The notes: a model not told the origin generated them from the letters alone. A stretch of DNA of 25,941 nucleotides from Bacillota bacterium (GCA_023411225.1 JAEYPA010000156.1:1-25941); one strand, 5' to 3'; counted from the first letter of the stretch, positions 14,804-23,211 are shown. Program-made: numbers and translations.

Positions 14804-15601
14804 ATGAAAAATATATTCAAAAAAAATCAAGTGATAATCGCGGCTTTGGCTATTATGATTATTGTTGCGGGTTATCTGAATTTTACAAGGGATAAAGTAG
14901 GAGATAAGGGGACTATGGACGCAGCTGCCTCTCCTAGTGCTGTAGGGCAACAGGCAGATGGTGATCTGGATATTACCGGAGATCCTGCTTCAGTAGTATC
15001 GGATACGAATGATGTAGTGAATACCAGTAAGGATTCAGACACAGATGCTTCTAAAGCTGACGCGGACAATAAAGCAGGTGATGCAGTACTTGCAAACAAC
15101 ACAATCAATGCCGATTTCTTTATCTCTAACAAGCTTCAGAGAGAGCAAGTAAGAGCTGCTAATGAGTCATCTCTACAGGAAATCATAGATAATAAAAATG
15201 TTAATGATAAGCAGAAACAGAAGGCAATAGATGCAATGATAGAACTTACTGCTATTAAGGATAAAGAAAATGCCACTGAGACTTTGTTAGAGGCAAAAGG
15301 CTTCCCAGATACGTTAGTTACTATTACAGATGGTTCTGTGGAGGTTGTAGTAAACGCTAACAAGTTGACGGAGCAGCAGATGGCACAGATTGAAGATGTT
15401 GTAAAAAGAAAGACAGGTATTTCAGCTAAAAATATCGTAATAAGTCCTGTAAATGTAAAAGCCAGTGAGGACAAAACCGCTGAGGATGCATCTGTAAATG
15501 AAACTAAGAAGGACGATACTAAGAGCGATGGAACAAAAGATACAAATCAGAAGAAGTCCACGGATAAGAATGGTGAGACTGAAAAAGAACCTGCTAAATA
15601 G
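14804..15601 (+). CDS. spoIIIAH: Stage III sporulation protein AH
   Basis: SpoIIIAH is the mother-cell partner of forespore SpoIIQ across the intermembrane space. The 265-residue protein has a membrane helix at about 9-27, a low-complexity Asp/Ala-rich linker (to about 100) and the YscJ/FliF-like ring-building domain (about 103-222, starting FFISNKLQREQVRAANESSL). It then has a polar Lys/Asp/Glu tail of about 43 residues that ends at the stop. It is longer than the Bacillus protein (218), mainly because of the linker and tail. AGGAGG precedes the ATG. It is the last gene of the operon; two hairpins follow. Confidence 0.93.
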   Translation: MKNIFKKNQVIIAALAIMIIVAGYLNFTRDKVGDKGTMDAAASPSAVGQQADGDLDITGDPASVVSDTNDVVNTSKDSDTDASKADADNKAGDAVLANNTINADFFISNKLQREQVRAANESSLQEIIDNKNVNDKQKQKAIDAMIELTAIKDKENATETLLEAKGFPDTLVTITDGSVEVVVNANKLTEQQMAQIEDVVKRKTGISAKNIVISPVNVKASEDKTAEDASVNETKKDDTKSDGTKDTNQKKSTDKNGETEKEPAK

Positions 15602-15618
15602 TGGGAGTGCATAGTAAG

Positions 15619-15638
15619 GTAGTATCTGGGTATACTAC
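15619..15638 (+). repeat. Short inverted repeat after spoIIIAH
   Basis: GTAGTAT (15619-15625) and ATACTAC (15632-15638) flank a 6-nt loop. It can form a hairpin just before the longer one at 15652-15692. There is no T run, so it may be a stabiliser or a protein site. Confidence 0.4.
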
Positions 15639-15651
15639 ATATAAATACGAT

Positions 15652-15702
15652 ATTTCATAGATTACTTGCAAATGGCGGGTAATCTATGAAATTATTTGTT
15701 TG
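15652..15702 (+). terminator. Rho-independent terminator of the spoIIIA operon
   Basis: ATTTCATAGATTAC (15652-15665) pairs perfectly over 14 bp with GTAATCTATGAAAT (15679-15692), around a 13-nt loop. A T-rich tail (TATTTGTTTG) follows. The tail overlaps the -35 element of the next promoter. Confidence 0.75.
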
Positions 15703-15728
15703 TAAATCGAAACCATATTTGTTATAAT
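15700..15728 (+). promoter_or_regulatory. Sigma-A promoter of asp23
   Basis: TTGTAA (15700-15705), a 17-nt spacer and a perfect TATAAT (15723-15728). This gives vegetative expression independent of the sporulation operon. The leader is about 60 nt. Confidence 0.7.
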
Positions 15729-15792
15729 AGACCTAGATTCGAAAAGCCTTGCATTTTTAGCTTTTAATATAGAAACGTAGGAGGTTTTGCTT

Positions 15793-16182
15793 GTGAGTAA
15801 TAAACTAGAGAATAAAGAAAATGTAAAAATATACGATTCTAAAGGAATTGGTGAAGTTCAGATTGCCGATGATGTAGTGGCAATCATAGCGGGACTAGCT
15901 GCTACTGATGTAAAAGGTGTTGCTGCCTTAGCAGGTAACGTAACCAATGAGATTGTCAGTAAACTAGGCAAGAAGAACCTAAGTAAAGGGATTAAGGTTC
16001 AAGTGGTTAACAACACTGTTACAGTTGATATGAGTTTAATATTGGATTACGGATATAGTGTACCAGATGTTTCTTCCTCTGTACAAGAAAAGGTTAAAAG
16101 TGCTATTGAGAATATGACCGGGCTTGTAGTAGACGAGGTAAATATACGAATAGCAAGTGTAACCTTAGCAAAGAATAACTAA
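15793..16182 (+). CDS. Asp23/Gls24 family envelope stress protein (YqhY-like)
   Basis: A 129-residue small cytoplasmic protein of the Asp23 family (DUF322). Hallmarks are the start of the domain GEVQIADDVVAIIAGLAATDVKGVAALAG and the later VDMSLILDYGYSVPDVSSSVQEKV with VDEVNIRI. Bacillus YqhY, at the same place before nusB, is linked to regulation of acetyl-CoA carboxylase; Staphylococcus Asp23 is membrane-associated and responds to cell-wall stress. The role here is not certain. The frame is open from a TTG at 15787, but AGGAGG at 15779-15784 puts the real start at the GTG at 15793, eight nt downstream. The accBC genes that precede yqhY in Bacillus are absent. Confidence 0.9.
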   Translation: MSNKLENKENVKIYDSKGIGEVQIADDVVAIIAGLAATDVKGVAALAGNVTNEIVSKLGKKNLSKGIKVQVVNNTVTVDMSLILDYGYSVPDVSSSVQEKVKSAIENMTGLVVDEVNIRIASVTLAKNN

Positions 16183-16191
16183 AGAAATAAC

Positions 16192-16220
16192 TTGACACTT
16201 TCTAATAGTAAATTTATAGT
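16192..16220 (+). promoter_or_regulatory. Sigma-A promoter of the nusB operon
   Basis: A perfect TTGACA (16192-16197), a 17-nt spacer and TATAGT (16215-16220). A second TATAAT lies at 16222-16227 but has no good -35 at the right distance. The transcript would start close to the leader hairpin at 16233. Confidence 0.7.
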
Positions 16221-16232
16221 GTATAATATATT

Positions 16233-16270
16233 ACAACCCTTGAATATTTATTATTTAAGGGTTGTTTATT
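16233..16270 (+). promoter_or_regulatory. Leader hairpin of nusB (possible attenuator, or terminator of asp23)
   Basis: ACAACCCTT (16233-16241) and AAGGGTTGT (16257-16265) form a perfect 9-bp stem with a 15-nt AT-rich loop, followed by TTATT. It begins only a few bases after the predicted transcription start. It may stop transcripts from asp23, stabilise the mRNA 5' end, or act as a weak attenuator for nusB. Confidence 0.5.
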
Positions 16271-16305
16271 CGTGAATTAGTCCCTGTGGAGGCAAAGAAA
16301 CCGAT

Positions 16306-16767
16306 ATGACAAGAAGTGAATTAAGAGAACATTTATTCCGTATGTTGTTCCGTAAGGAATTCCATAATAAGACAGAGTTAGAGGATCAGGTGACCCTGTA
16401 TTTTGAGTGTCTTCGTATACCAATAGATGGATTGGATAACATGGCAGAAGACGGAGAAACTACTGTCTTTGTAAAAGAACCTGATGACAAAGAAACGCTA
16501 TATCTCAAGGAGAAATTCAATAAGATTATTGGGCACATGGATGCTATTGATCAGATTATTGAAGAGACATCTTCAGGTTGGAAACTAAATCGTATGGGCA
16601 AGATTGACTTAACAATTTTAAGACTTGCAACTTATGAGATCAAATTTGATGAAGATATTCCTACCGGAGTAGCAATTAATGAAGCCGTTGAGCTGGCAAA
16701 GAAGTTTGGGGAAGATCAATCCTTCAGCTTCATTAACGGTGTCTTAGCTAAGATTGCCAATATTTAA
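16306..16767 (+). CDS. nusB: Transcription antitermination factor NusB
   Basis: NusB binds boxA RNA with S10 (NusE) in ribosomal RNA antitermination. The 153-residue helical protein begins MTRSELREHLFRMLFRKEF, the family opening. It contains IDQIIEETSSGWKLNRMGKIDLTILRLATYEI, the core signature, and ends with AINEAVELAKKFGEDQSFSFINGVL. The insertion at about 44-68 (a loop with acidic residues) makes it longer than Bacillus NusB (131). The GGAGG at 16288-16292 is 13 nt from the ATG, a long spacing, but the N-terminus is well conserved. It opens a run with xseA 22 nt downstream. Confidence 0.93.
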   Translation: MTRSELREHLFRMLFRKEFHNKTELEDQVTLYFECLRIPIDGLDNMAEDGETTVFVKEPDDKETLYLKEKFNKIIGHMDAIDQIIEETSSGWKLNRMGKIDLTILRLATYEIKFDEDIPTGVAINEAVELAKKFGEDQSFSFINGVLAKIANI

Positions 16768-16789
16768 GTAAAGTTAAGAGGAGAGGACA

Positions 16790-17998
16790 ATGGAAAAGGC
16801 TTATTCAGTATGGCAGATTAATGCGTATATTAAGAACCTTTTTGCAAAAGACTATGCCCTTACTGATATTTTTATGAAGGGTGAGGTGTCCAACTGTAAG
16901 TATCACACTTCAGGTCATATCTATTTCACCCTGAAGGATTCTAAAAGCCAGATGGCCTGTGTAATGTTTGCAGGCAATAGAAGTGGTTTGGGATTTCAGA
17001 TGAAAGAGGGACAAAGCGTAATAGTTCATGGAGGTATAAGTGTTTACGAACGGGATGGCAAGTACCAGATGTATGCAAAAGAAATCTTTTTGGACGGTAC
17101 CGGTCAGTTATATGAGCAGTTTGAGCGGCTTAAGAAGCAATTACTTTCGGAGGGGCTTTTTGACCAAAGTCATAAGAAACCGATTCCATTTCTTTCCCAT
17201 CGAATCGGTATTGTAACAGCTAGCACAGGAGCTGCAATTCAGGATATTATAAACATAAGTACAAGAAGAAACCCTTATGCACAGTTGATATTATATCCAG
17301 CCATTGTTCAGGGGGATGCAGCCCCAGCCTCAATAATAAATGGAATTAAAATGCTTGATGAACTTGGCGTAGATGTGATTATTGTAGGTCGTGGTGGAGG
17401 CTCTATAGAAGATTTGTGGGGCTTTAATGACGAGGCAGTTGCCAGAGCTATCTATGACTGTAGGACACCAATTATCTCTGCCGTGGGACATGAGACAGAT
17501 ACTACAATAGCCGACTATGTGGCAGACCTTAGAGCTCCGACGCCTTCTGCTGCTGCAGAACTTGCAGTATGTAACATTGCTGAGGTTTTTACCAAGTTGA
17601 AAGAGTATAATTTGGCTTTAAATAGAGGTTGTATGCGTAAGCTTACTCAGTATAAGGGTAAGCTGGAGCGTTATCAACTGAAACTGGAATTTAACCATCC
17701 AGGAAATCAGATTTTACAAAAACGACAATATCTGATGGATATGGAGGATAAACTCCAAACAACTTTGAATAACCGCATAAAAGATAGCCGGCATAAGTTG
17801 GCGCTTTATATGGAGAAAATGAATGGACTTTCTCCCATTTATAAATTAAACAAAGGATTTGCTTATGTAAGCGACCCTAAAGGTCATGTTCTTATAAAGG
17901 CAGAACAAGTAAGTCTTGATGATTTGGTTACCATAAAGGTAATGGATGGAGATATTACTGCACAGGTTACCGAAGTAGAAAAAAGGAGGAGAAGCTAA
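16790..17998 (+). CDS. xseA: Exodeoxyribonuclease VII large subunit
   Basis: The large subunit of ExoVII, which degrades single-stranded DNA into oligonucleotides. The 402-residue protein has an N-terminal OB-fold (about 1-100, including KGEVSNCKYHTSGHIYFTLK) and a catalytic domain with GIVTASTGAAIQDI, VGRGGGSIEDLWGFNDE and SAVGHETDTTIADYVADLR. A helical C-terminal part (about 265-370) binds XseB, and a final beta segment (LNKGFAYV) follows. Length is normal. AGAGGAGAGG precedes the ATG. The TAA overlaps the ATG of xseB by one base. Confidence 0.96.
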   Translation: MEKAYSVWQINAYIKNLFAKDYALTDIFMKGEVSNCKYHTSGHIYFTLKDSKSQMACVMFAGNRSGLGFQMKEGQSVIVHGGISVYERDGKYQMYAKEIFLDGTGQLYEQFERLKKQLLSEGLFDQSHKKPIPFLSHRIGIVTASTGAAIQDIINISTRRNPYAQLILYPAIVQGDAAPASIINGIKMLDELGVDVIIVGRGGGSIEDLWGFNDEAVARAIYDCRTPIISAVGHETDTTIADYVADLRAPTPSAAAELAVCNIAEVFTKLKEYNLALNRGCMRKLTQYKGKLERYQLKLEFNHPGNQILQKRQYLMDMEDKLQTTLNNRIKDSRHKLALYMEKMNGLSPIYKLNKGFAYVSDPKGHVLIKAEQVSLDDLVTIKVMDGDITAQVTEVEKRRRS

Positions 17999-18213
17999 TG
18001 GCTGAGAAAAATCTTTCTTTAGAAGAATCATTTCAAAAGTTAGAGGAGATTGTTGGTAAGATGGAGCAGGAGGACATCAGCTTAGAAGATTCTTTTGCTT
18101 TGTACAACGAAGGAATGAAGGTCTTAAAGGATTGTAATGATTCTATTGATACAGTTGAAAAAAAATTAATGCTTCTAAATGGAGAAGTCAATAATAAGGA
18201 AGAACCACAATAG
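17998..18213 (+). CDS. xseB: Exodeoxyribonuclease VII small subunit
   Basis: The small subunit of ExoVII, a 71-residue helical hairpin that docks on the XseA helices. The family signature LEESFQKLEEIVGKMEQED followed by ISLEDSFALYNEGMKVLKDC is complete. The ATG overlaps the xseA stop codon (TAATG), with AAAGGAGGAG a few bases upstream, so the two subunits are translationally coupled. ispA follows after 19 nt. Confidence 0.95.
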   Translation: MAEKNLSLEESFQKLEEIVGKMEQEDISLEDSFALYNEGMKVLKDCNDSIDTVEKKLMLLNGEVNNKEEPQ

Positions 18214-18232
18214 TTCTTGAAATGGGGATCAT

Positions 18233-19129
18233 ATGGAGTTTACAGTACAATTAACAAATAAGAAAGAATATATTGATTCAATTATTGAAAAATCTATTCC
18301 AAACCCGCAAGGCTATCAAAAGCTGATAATGGAAGCTATGAGTTATAGTCTAGTGGCAGGTGGAAAGCGACTACGTCCGATGCTTATGTTGGAAACCTAT
18401 CATTTGTTTGGTGGAAGGGATGATGAAAGAATTGTTCCTTTTATGGCAGCTATGGAGATGATTCATACCTATTCCTTGGTTCATGATGACTTACCGGCTA
18501 TGGATAATGATGATTATCGTCGAGGAAGAAAGACAACTCATGTAGTATATGGTCATTCTATGGGAATTTTAGCAGGAGATGCTCTACTTAATTATGCATT
18601 TGAGACTATGTCAGCCGGACTTATGAGATTAACCGGCGAGAATCTGATTAGAGGGGTAAAAGCCCTTAATACCATAGCAAGTAAGGCAGGAATCTTTGGC
18701 ATGATAGGTGGTCAGGTAGTGGATGTTTTATCCTCTGATCATACTATTGAAAAAGAGCGACTTGATTTTATCTATGAGTTGAAAACCAGTGCATTAATAG
18801 AAGCTTCTATTTTAGCAGGTGCTATACTAGCCGGGGCCGATGAAGAGGCGCAACAGGATATGAATAAGGTAGCATCTTGTATCGGAATGGCATTTCAGAT
18901 TCAGGATGATATCTTAGATGTTACCAGTACCACAAAAGAGCTTGGAAAACCGATTCATAGTGATGAAAAGAATAACAAAACTACTTACGTAACCTTATTA
19001 GGGATAGAAGGTGCAAGGTTAAAGGTAGAAGAGTATACGAATCAAGGGCTTACAATTTTAGATAAATATGCTTCTGATTCCTCATTTCTCTATCAGTTAT
19101 TAGAAGCTTTGGTGCATAGAAAAAATTAA
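18233..19129 (+). CDS. ispA: Polyprenyl synthetase (farnesyl/geranyl diphosphate synthase type)
   Basis: A 298-residue enzyme that condenses isopentenyl diphosphate with allylic diphosphates, giving the short isoprenoid precursor of undecaprenyl phosphate and quinones. The first aspartate-rich motif is DDLPAMDND (85-93, the bacterial DDxxxxD type), and the second is QDDILD (224-229). The KT pair (K184, T185) and GGKRLRP (43-49) bind substrate. The two-residue insert in the first motif suits a bacterial short-chain synthase. It is followed by dxs 32 nt downstream, so two isoprenoid steps share the unit. The ribosome site is only GGGG, weaker than its neighbours. Confidence 0.93.
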   Translation: MEFTVQLTNKKEYIDSIIEKSIPNPQGYQKLIMEAMSYSLVAGGKRLRPMLMLETYHLFGGRDDERIVPFMAAMEMIHTYSLVHDDLPAMDNDDYRRGRKTTHVVYGHSMGILAGDALLNYAFETMSAGLMRLTGENLIRGVKALNTIASKAGIFGMIGGQVVDVLSSDHTIEKERLDFIYELKTSALIEASILAGAILAGADEEAQQDMNKVASCIGMAFQIQDDILDVTSTTKELGKPIHSDEKNNKTTYVTLLGIEGARLKVEEYTNQGLTILDKYASDSSFLYQLLEALVHRKN

Positions 19130-19161
19130 TTTAGAAGTAATAAGAAAGAGAAGGTGGCATT

Positions 19162-21033
19162 TTGCCGAAGTTATTAGAACAGATCAATCAGGCAAATGAT
19201 ATAAAAAGTATCGCACCTGAAGATTACAAACAGTTAGCCAAGGAAATACGAAGGTTTTTAGTGAAAAACATTAGCAAGACAGGAGGACATCTTTCTTCTA
19301 ATCTGGGGGTGGTGGAGCTTACTATGGCTCTTCATCTTTCTTTAGATTTGCCAAAGGACCATATTGTTTGGGACGTTGGACACCAGGCTTATATTCATAA
19401 ACTTCTCACTGGAAGAAAAGATGATTTTGCCACGCTACGTAAATATGAGGGGATGAGTGGATTCCCCAAAACCAGTGAAAGTGATTGTGACAGTTTTGAT
19501 ACAGGACATAGTTCTACTTCTATTTCTGTTGCCCTTGGTTTAGCAAAAGCAAGAGATTTACAAAAGGAGAACAACACTGTAGTTGCGGTGATTGGAGATG
19601 GTGCTTTAACTGGCGGGATGGCATTTGAAGCCTTAAATAATGCTGCCAGATTAAAATCTAATATGATTATAATCCTAAATGATAATAATATGTCTATTTC
19701 CGAAAATGTTGGCGGTATGTCCAACTATCTTGGAAAGATTAGAACCAATCAAGCTTATATTGGTGTGAAGGATGAGATAGAGACTGTTTTAAGGAGTATT
19801 CCTAAAGTAGGCGATGCCATTGTAGATAAAGTAAGACGTTCTAAGGATTCCATTAAGCGCTTATTTATTCCCGGTATGTTATTTGAAGACATAGGAATTA
19901 CTTATTTGGGTCCAGTTGATGGTCATAATATTGGTAGTCTTATGCAAGCAATCAACAGTGCTAAGAAGATGAAGGAAGCAGTAATCATACATGTGATCAC
20001 GAAAAAAGGAAAGGGTTATTCGCTGGCAGAGAATAATCCATCCAAATTTCATGGTGTAGAACCGTTTGATATTACTTCAGGTAAGGTGTTACAGCCTTCT
20101 ATGGATGAAACCTATACCAACGTGTTCTCTGATACCTTATGTGAGCTTGCAGATGAAAACGATAAATTAGTTGCAATTACAGCAGCAATGCCTAACGGAA
20201 CGGGACTTACAGAGTTTAAAAAGCAATATCCTACCAGATTTTTTGATGTAGGAATTGCGGAAGAGCATGCAGTAACCTTTGCAGCTGGCCTGGCTGCAGG
20301 TGGTATGAAACCATTTGTAGCTGTTTATTCCACTTTTCTACAACGAGCATATGATCAGATGATCCATGATGTCTGTTTAGGTAATTACCCGGTAGTTTTC
20401 GCCATTGATAGAGCGGGTATTGTGGGAAATGATGGGGAGACGCATCAAGGAATCTTTGATCTTTCCTATTTACAATCCATCCCTAATATGACAATTCTTG
20501 CTCCCAAAAATAAAAAAGAATTTCAGGAGATGTTATCTTTCTGTAATGACTTTGATGCACCAATTGCAATACGTTATCCTCGTGGAAAAGTTAGCCTTTG
20601 TTATCATAATGAATCCAGTCGAATTTGTTACGGCAAAGCTGAAATTCTTAGTCAGGAAAAGGAAATTCTTATTCTGGCAATAGGAAGCATGGTAGAGGTG
20701 GCAGAGCAAATTCATAAGGAGCTTCATGGATTAGGAAGAGAGGCTAGTGTTGTCAATGTACGGTTTATTAAACCATTTGATTGGGAACTGTTGGATTCTT
20801 TCATGATGAATCATTCTATGTTAGTAACCCTTGAGGAAAATGTCTATTCAGGTAGCTTTAGTCAGACGGTGGCATCTTATCTAACCGAGAAACAATATAG
20901 TTCAATTAAGTTTTTGCCTTTAACGCTTCCGAATACTTTTATTGAGCATGGTGATATCAGTCAGCTAAAAGAGAAGTTAGGCTTAACCAAGGAGGCTGTT
21001 CTTGAAAGAATAATGGAAGCTTACAATAAATAG
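19162..21033 (+). CDS. dxs: 1-deoxy-D-xylulose-5-phosphate synthase
   Basis: A thiamin-diphosphate enzyme that joins pyruvate and glyceraldehyde-3-phosphate, the first step of the MEP isoprenoid pathway. The 623-residue protein has GGHLSSNLG (41-49), HIVWDVGHQAYIHK (67-80), the TPP/Mg motif GDGALTGG (145-152) with N174, the catalytic glutamate region AEEHAVTFAAG (366-376) and DRAGIVGNDGETHQG. It ends with the transketolase C-terminal domain. Length matches the family. The start is a TTG with AAGGTGG upstream; the residues from here align with known N-termini. It lies 32 nt after ispA and 16 nt before tlyA. Confidence 0.97.
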   Translation: MPKLLEQINQANDIKSIAPEDYKQLAKEIRRFLVKNISKTGGHLSSNLGVVELTMALHLSLDLPKDHIVWDVGHQAYIHKLLTGRKDDFATLRKYEGMSGFPKTSESDCDSFDTGHSSTSISVALGLAKARDLQKENNTVVAVIGDGALTGGMAFEALNNAARLKSNMIIILNDNNMSISENVGGMSNYLGKIRTNQAYIGVKDEIETVLRSIPKVGDAIVDKVRRSKDSIKRLFIPGMLFEDIGITYLGPVDGHNIGSLMQAINSAKKMKEAVIIHVITKKGKGYSLAENNPSKFHGVEPFDITSGKVLQPSMDETYTNVFSDTLCELADENDKLVAITAAMPNGTGLTEFKKQYPTRFFDVGIAEEHAVTFAAGLAAGGMKPFVAVYSTFLQRAYDQMIHDVCLGNYPVVFAIDRAGIVGNDGETHQGIFDLSYLQSIPNMTILAPKNKKEFQEMLSFCNDFDAPIAIRYPRGKVSLCYHNESSRICYGKAEILSQEKEILILAIGSMVEVAEQIHKELHGLGREASVVNVRFIKPFDWELLDSFMMNHSMLVTLEENVYSGSFSQTVASYLTEKQYSSIKFLPLTLPNTFIEHGDISQLKEKLGLTKEAVLERIMEAYNK

Positions 21034-21049
21034 CAACGAGGATGATGAA

Positions 21050-21853
21050 ATGAAACAGAGGTTGGATGTGCTGTTAGTAGAAAGAGGACTAGCTGAGTCG
21101 AGAGAAAAAGCAAAAGCTATTATTATGTCTGGCAGCGTATTTGTAGATGGATTAAGAGAAGACAAAGCGGGAACATCTTTTGATGATAAGGTAGAGATTG
21201 TAGTAAAAGGTCACATACTTCCCTATGTAAGCCGTGGTGGTCTCAAATTAGAAAAAGCCATTAAGGAATTTGACGTCACTGTCGAAGATAAGGTCTGTAT
21301 GGATGTTGGATCTAGTACCGGTGGTTTTACAGACTGTATGCTTCAGAATGGGGCTAAGAAGGTATATGCAATTGATGTTGGTACCAATCAGCTAGCTTGG
21401 AAATTGCGACAAGATCCAAGAGTTGTATCCATGGAAAAAACCAATATTCGTTATATTCTGCCTGAACATTTACAGGATGTCATCGAATTTGCATCCATAG
21501 ATGTGGCATTTATCTCATTGACAAAGGTATTAGAGCCTGTGAAGGGAGTCTTATCTTCTGACGGAGAAGTGGTCTGTCTAATAAAACCACAGTTTGAAGC
21601 TGGACGAGAGCAGGTAGGGAAAAAAGGTGTGGTACGAGACAAAAAAGTGCATATTCAAGTTGTGGAGAATATCATTGAGTATGTAGACAGCTTGGACTTT
21701 ACCGTATTAAGACTTGCTTATTCCCCAATTAAAGGTCCTGAAGGCAATATAGAGTATTTGCTCCATATAAAGAATGGAAAAGATAATAGGCAGATTATGT
21801 ACACACAGGAAATGATTAAAGAAATTGTAGACCATGCTCATGGCGAGCTGTAG
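21050..21853 (+). CDS. tlyA: TlyA-family rRNA 2'-O-methyltransferase
   Basis: A 267-residue protein with an N-terminal S4 RNA-binding domain (about 1-60, RLDVLLVERGLAESREKAKA) and an FtsJ-like methyltransferase domain. The SAM motif is DVGSSTGGFTD (85-95). Candidate catalytic residues are K66 in SRGGLKLEKA, an aspartate in DVAFISL, the lysine of LIKPQFE and the glutamate of GPEGNIEYL. In Mycobacterium TlyA methylates 16S and 23S rRNA; older databases call it hemolysin. The gene often sits between dxs and nadK or argR in Firmicutes, as here. GAGG lies seven nt before the start, and two earlier ATGs are out of frame. Confidence 0.93.
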   Translation: MKQRLDVLLVERGLAESREKAKAIIMSGSVFVDGLREDKAGTSFDDKVEIVVKGHILPYVSRGGLKLEKAIKEFDVTVEDKVCMDVGSSTGGFTDCMLQNGAKKVYAIDVGTNQLAWKLRQDPRVVSMEKTNIRYILPEHLQDVIEFASIDVAFISLTKVLEPVKGVLSSDGEVVCLIKPQFEAGREQVGKKGVVRDKKVHIQVVENIIEYVDSLDFTVLRLAYSPIKGPEGNIEYLLHIKNGKDNRQIMYTQEMIKEIVDHAHGEL

Positions 21854-21879
21854 AAAAACAATCTACTAGGGGGCGGCAG

Positions 21880-22743
21880 ATGAACAAGTTTTGTATAATC
21901 ACCAATAATGATAAGGACAAGGACTATGTCTTTTCCAAAATGATAAAAGAATATCTGGAAGGCCAGAAGAAACATTGTATCATAGCAAAAGAGGCTGAAA
22001 ATCATATTAATGAATATGATCCCTATACAGATGTATCTGTCATTGATGCTGACACGGATTGTGTGATAGTATTAGGTGGGGACGGTACATTGATTCAGGC
22101 CGCTAATGATCTGGTACATCTCAATATCCCAATTTTAGGTGTTAATCTTGGTACTTTGGGTTTTTTAACAGAGGTGGAAAAGGACAATATCATACCAGTC
22201 CTAAACCGACTGTTTCAGGACGATTATCACTTGGAAAAGAGAATGATGATAAAAGGCAATATACCGAACTATTATAATGGCTATGCGTTAAATGATATTG
22301 TAATTAGTAAAAGAGGTCAATGTCGTATCATTATGATTAAGGTATATGTAAATGATTATTTAGTAGATACTTATATCTGTGATGGTATGGTTGTTTCTAC
22401 AGCCACAGGCTCCACTGGCTATAATCTTTCAACAGGAGGACCGATTGTTGTCCCTGGTATAGAAGGAATGATGATAACAGCTATTTGTCCTCATACATTA
22501 AATAATCGATGTATTATGGTTTCACCTACTGATAAAATTGTCTTGGAACTTGGAAAAAGCAAGGAAACAGTAAAGGATGAAGCAAATGCTATTTTTGACG
22601 GCAGACTCGTGACATCTTTGGAGAGCGGTGACAAAATTGAAATAAATCGCGCAAAAGAAGTAACCACATTGGTAAAAGCAACCGATACGAGCTTCTTTGA
22701 ACTGGTTCAAACCAAGATATTTAAAGGAGGATGCAAATCATGA
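21880..22743 (+). CDS. nadK: NAD kinase
   Basis: Phosphorylates NAD to NADP. The 287-residue protein has the GGDGT motif (66-70) with LIQAAND, NLGTLGFLTEV (about 94-104), NDIVISKRG, and the substrate loop STATGSTGYNLSTGGP. All of these are intact. Length is typical for Firmicute NadK. A GGGGGCGG ribosome site lies five nt before the ATG, 26 nt after tlyA. Its last codons contain the AGGAGG that serves argR, and its TGA overlaps the argR ATG (ATGA). nadK is not in this position in Bacillus but is common here in Clostridia. Confidence 0.95.
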   Translation: MNKFCIITNNDKDKDYVFSKMIKEYLEGQKKHCIIAKEAENHINEYDPYTDVSVIDADTDCVIVLGGDGTLIQAANDLVHLNIPILGVNLGTLGFLTEVEKDNIIPVLNRLFQDDYHLEKRMMIKGNIPNYYNGYALNDIVISKRGQCRIIMIKVYVNDYLVDTYICDGMVVSTATGSTGYNLSTGGPIVVPGIEGMMITAICPHTLNNRCIMVSPTDKIVLELGKSKETVKDEANAIFDGRLVTSLESGDKIEINRAKEVTTLVKATDTSFFELVQTKIFKGGCKS

Positions 22744-23198
22744 AAGTTGGAAGACAGTCAAAAATTATTGAATTGATCAATAAATATGACATTGAAACTC
22801 AGGAAGAATTGGCTGATTTACTTAATGCCGCAGGATATAATGTGACTCAAGCCACTATTTCAAGAGATATCAGAGAATTAAAATTGACCAAGGTGTCTAC
22901 CAATTTGGGGAAACAAAAGTACATTGTCTTACAAAATCAAGAATCCGGTATGTATGATAAATATGTCAGAGTGCTGAAGGATGGTTTTGTTTCTATGGAT
23001 ATGGCCATGAATATTGTAGTAATTAAAACAGTTGCCGGAATGGCAATGGCAGTGGCAGCTGCACTTGATCATCTTCATATCAATGGAATTATTGGCTGCA
23101 TTGCAGGAGATGATACCATCATGTGTGCCATAAAGTCCTTAGAAGATACAGAATATGTCATGGATAAGATTACTAAGCTTGTGAACAATAAGAAATAG
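22740..23198 (+). CDS. argR: Arginine repressor ArgR
   Basis: A hexameric arginine-dependent regulator of arginine metabolism. The 152-residue protein has an N-terminal winged helix (about 4-52, SKIIELINKYDIETQEELAD with TQATISRDIREL as recognition helix) and a C-terminal arginine-binding and oligomerisation domain ending GCIAGDDTIMCAIKS, with the aspartate pair. An ATG at 22731 lies directly on the AGGAGG (22725-22730), so the ATG at 22740, nine nt downstream, is the start. It overlaps the nadK stop. No arg operon or clear ARG box is nearby. In Bacillus recN follows; here it does not. Confidence 0.95.
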   Translation: MKVGRQSKIIELINKYDIETQEELADLLNAAGYNVTQATISRDIRELKLTKVSTNLGKQKYIVLQNQESGMYDKYVRVLKDGFVSMDMAMNIVVIKTVAGMAMAVAAALDHLHINGIIGCIAGDDTIMCAIKSLEDTEYVMDKITKLVNNKK

Positions 23199-23211
23199 AG
23201 ATAAGTTTCAC

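Noticed and set aside
14872..15474. Two minus-strand frames opposite spoIIIAH
   Set aside because: The Asp/Ala/Lys-rich linker and tail of SpoIIIAH create long open antisense frames. No independent support was seen.
16222..16227. Perfect TATAAT as the -10 of nusB paired with TTGACA at 16192
   Set aside because: The spacer would be 24 nt. TATAGT at 16215-16220 gives the ideal 17-nt spacing to the same -35.
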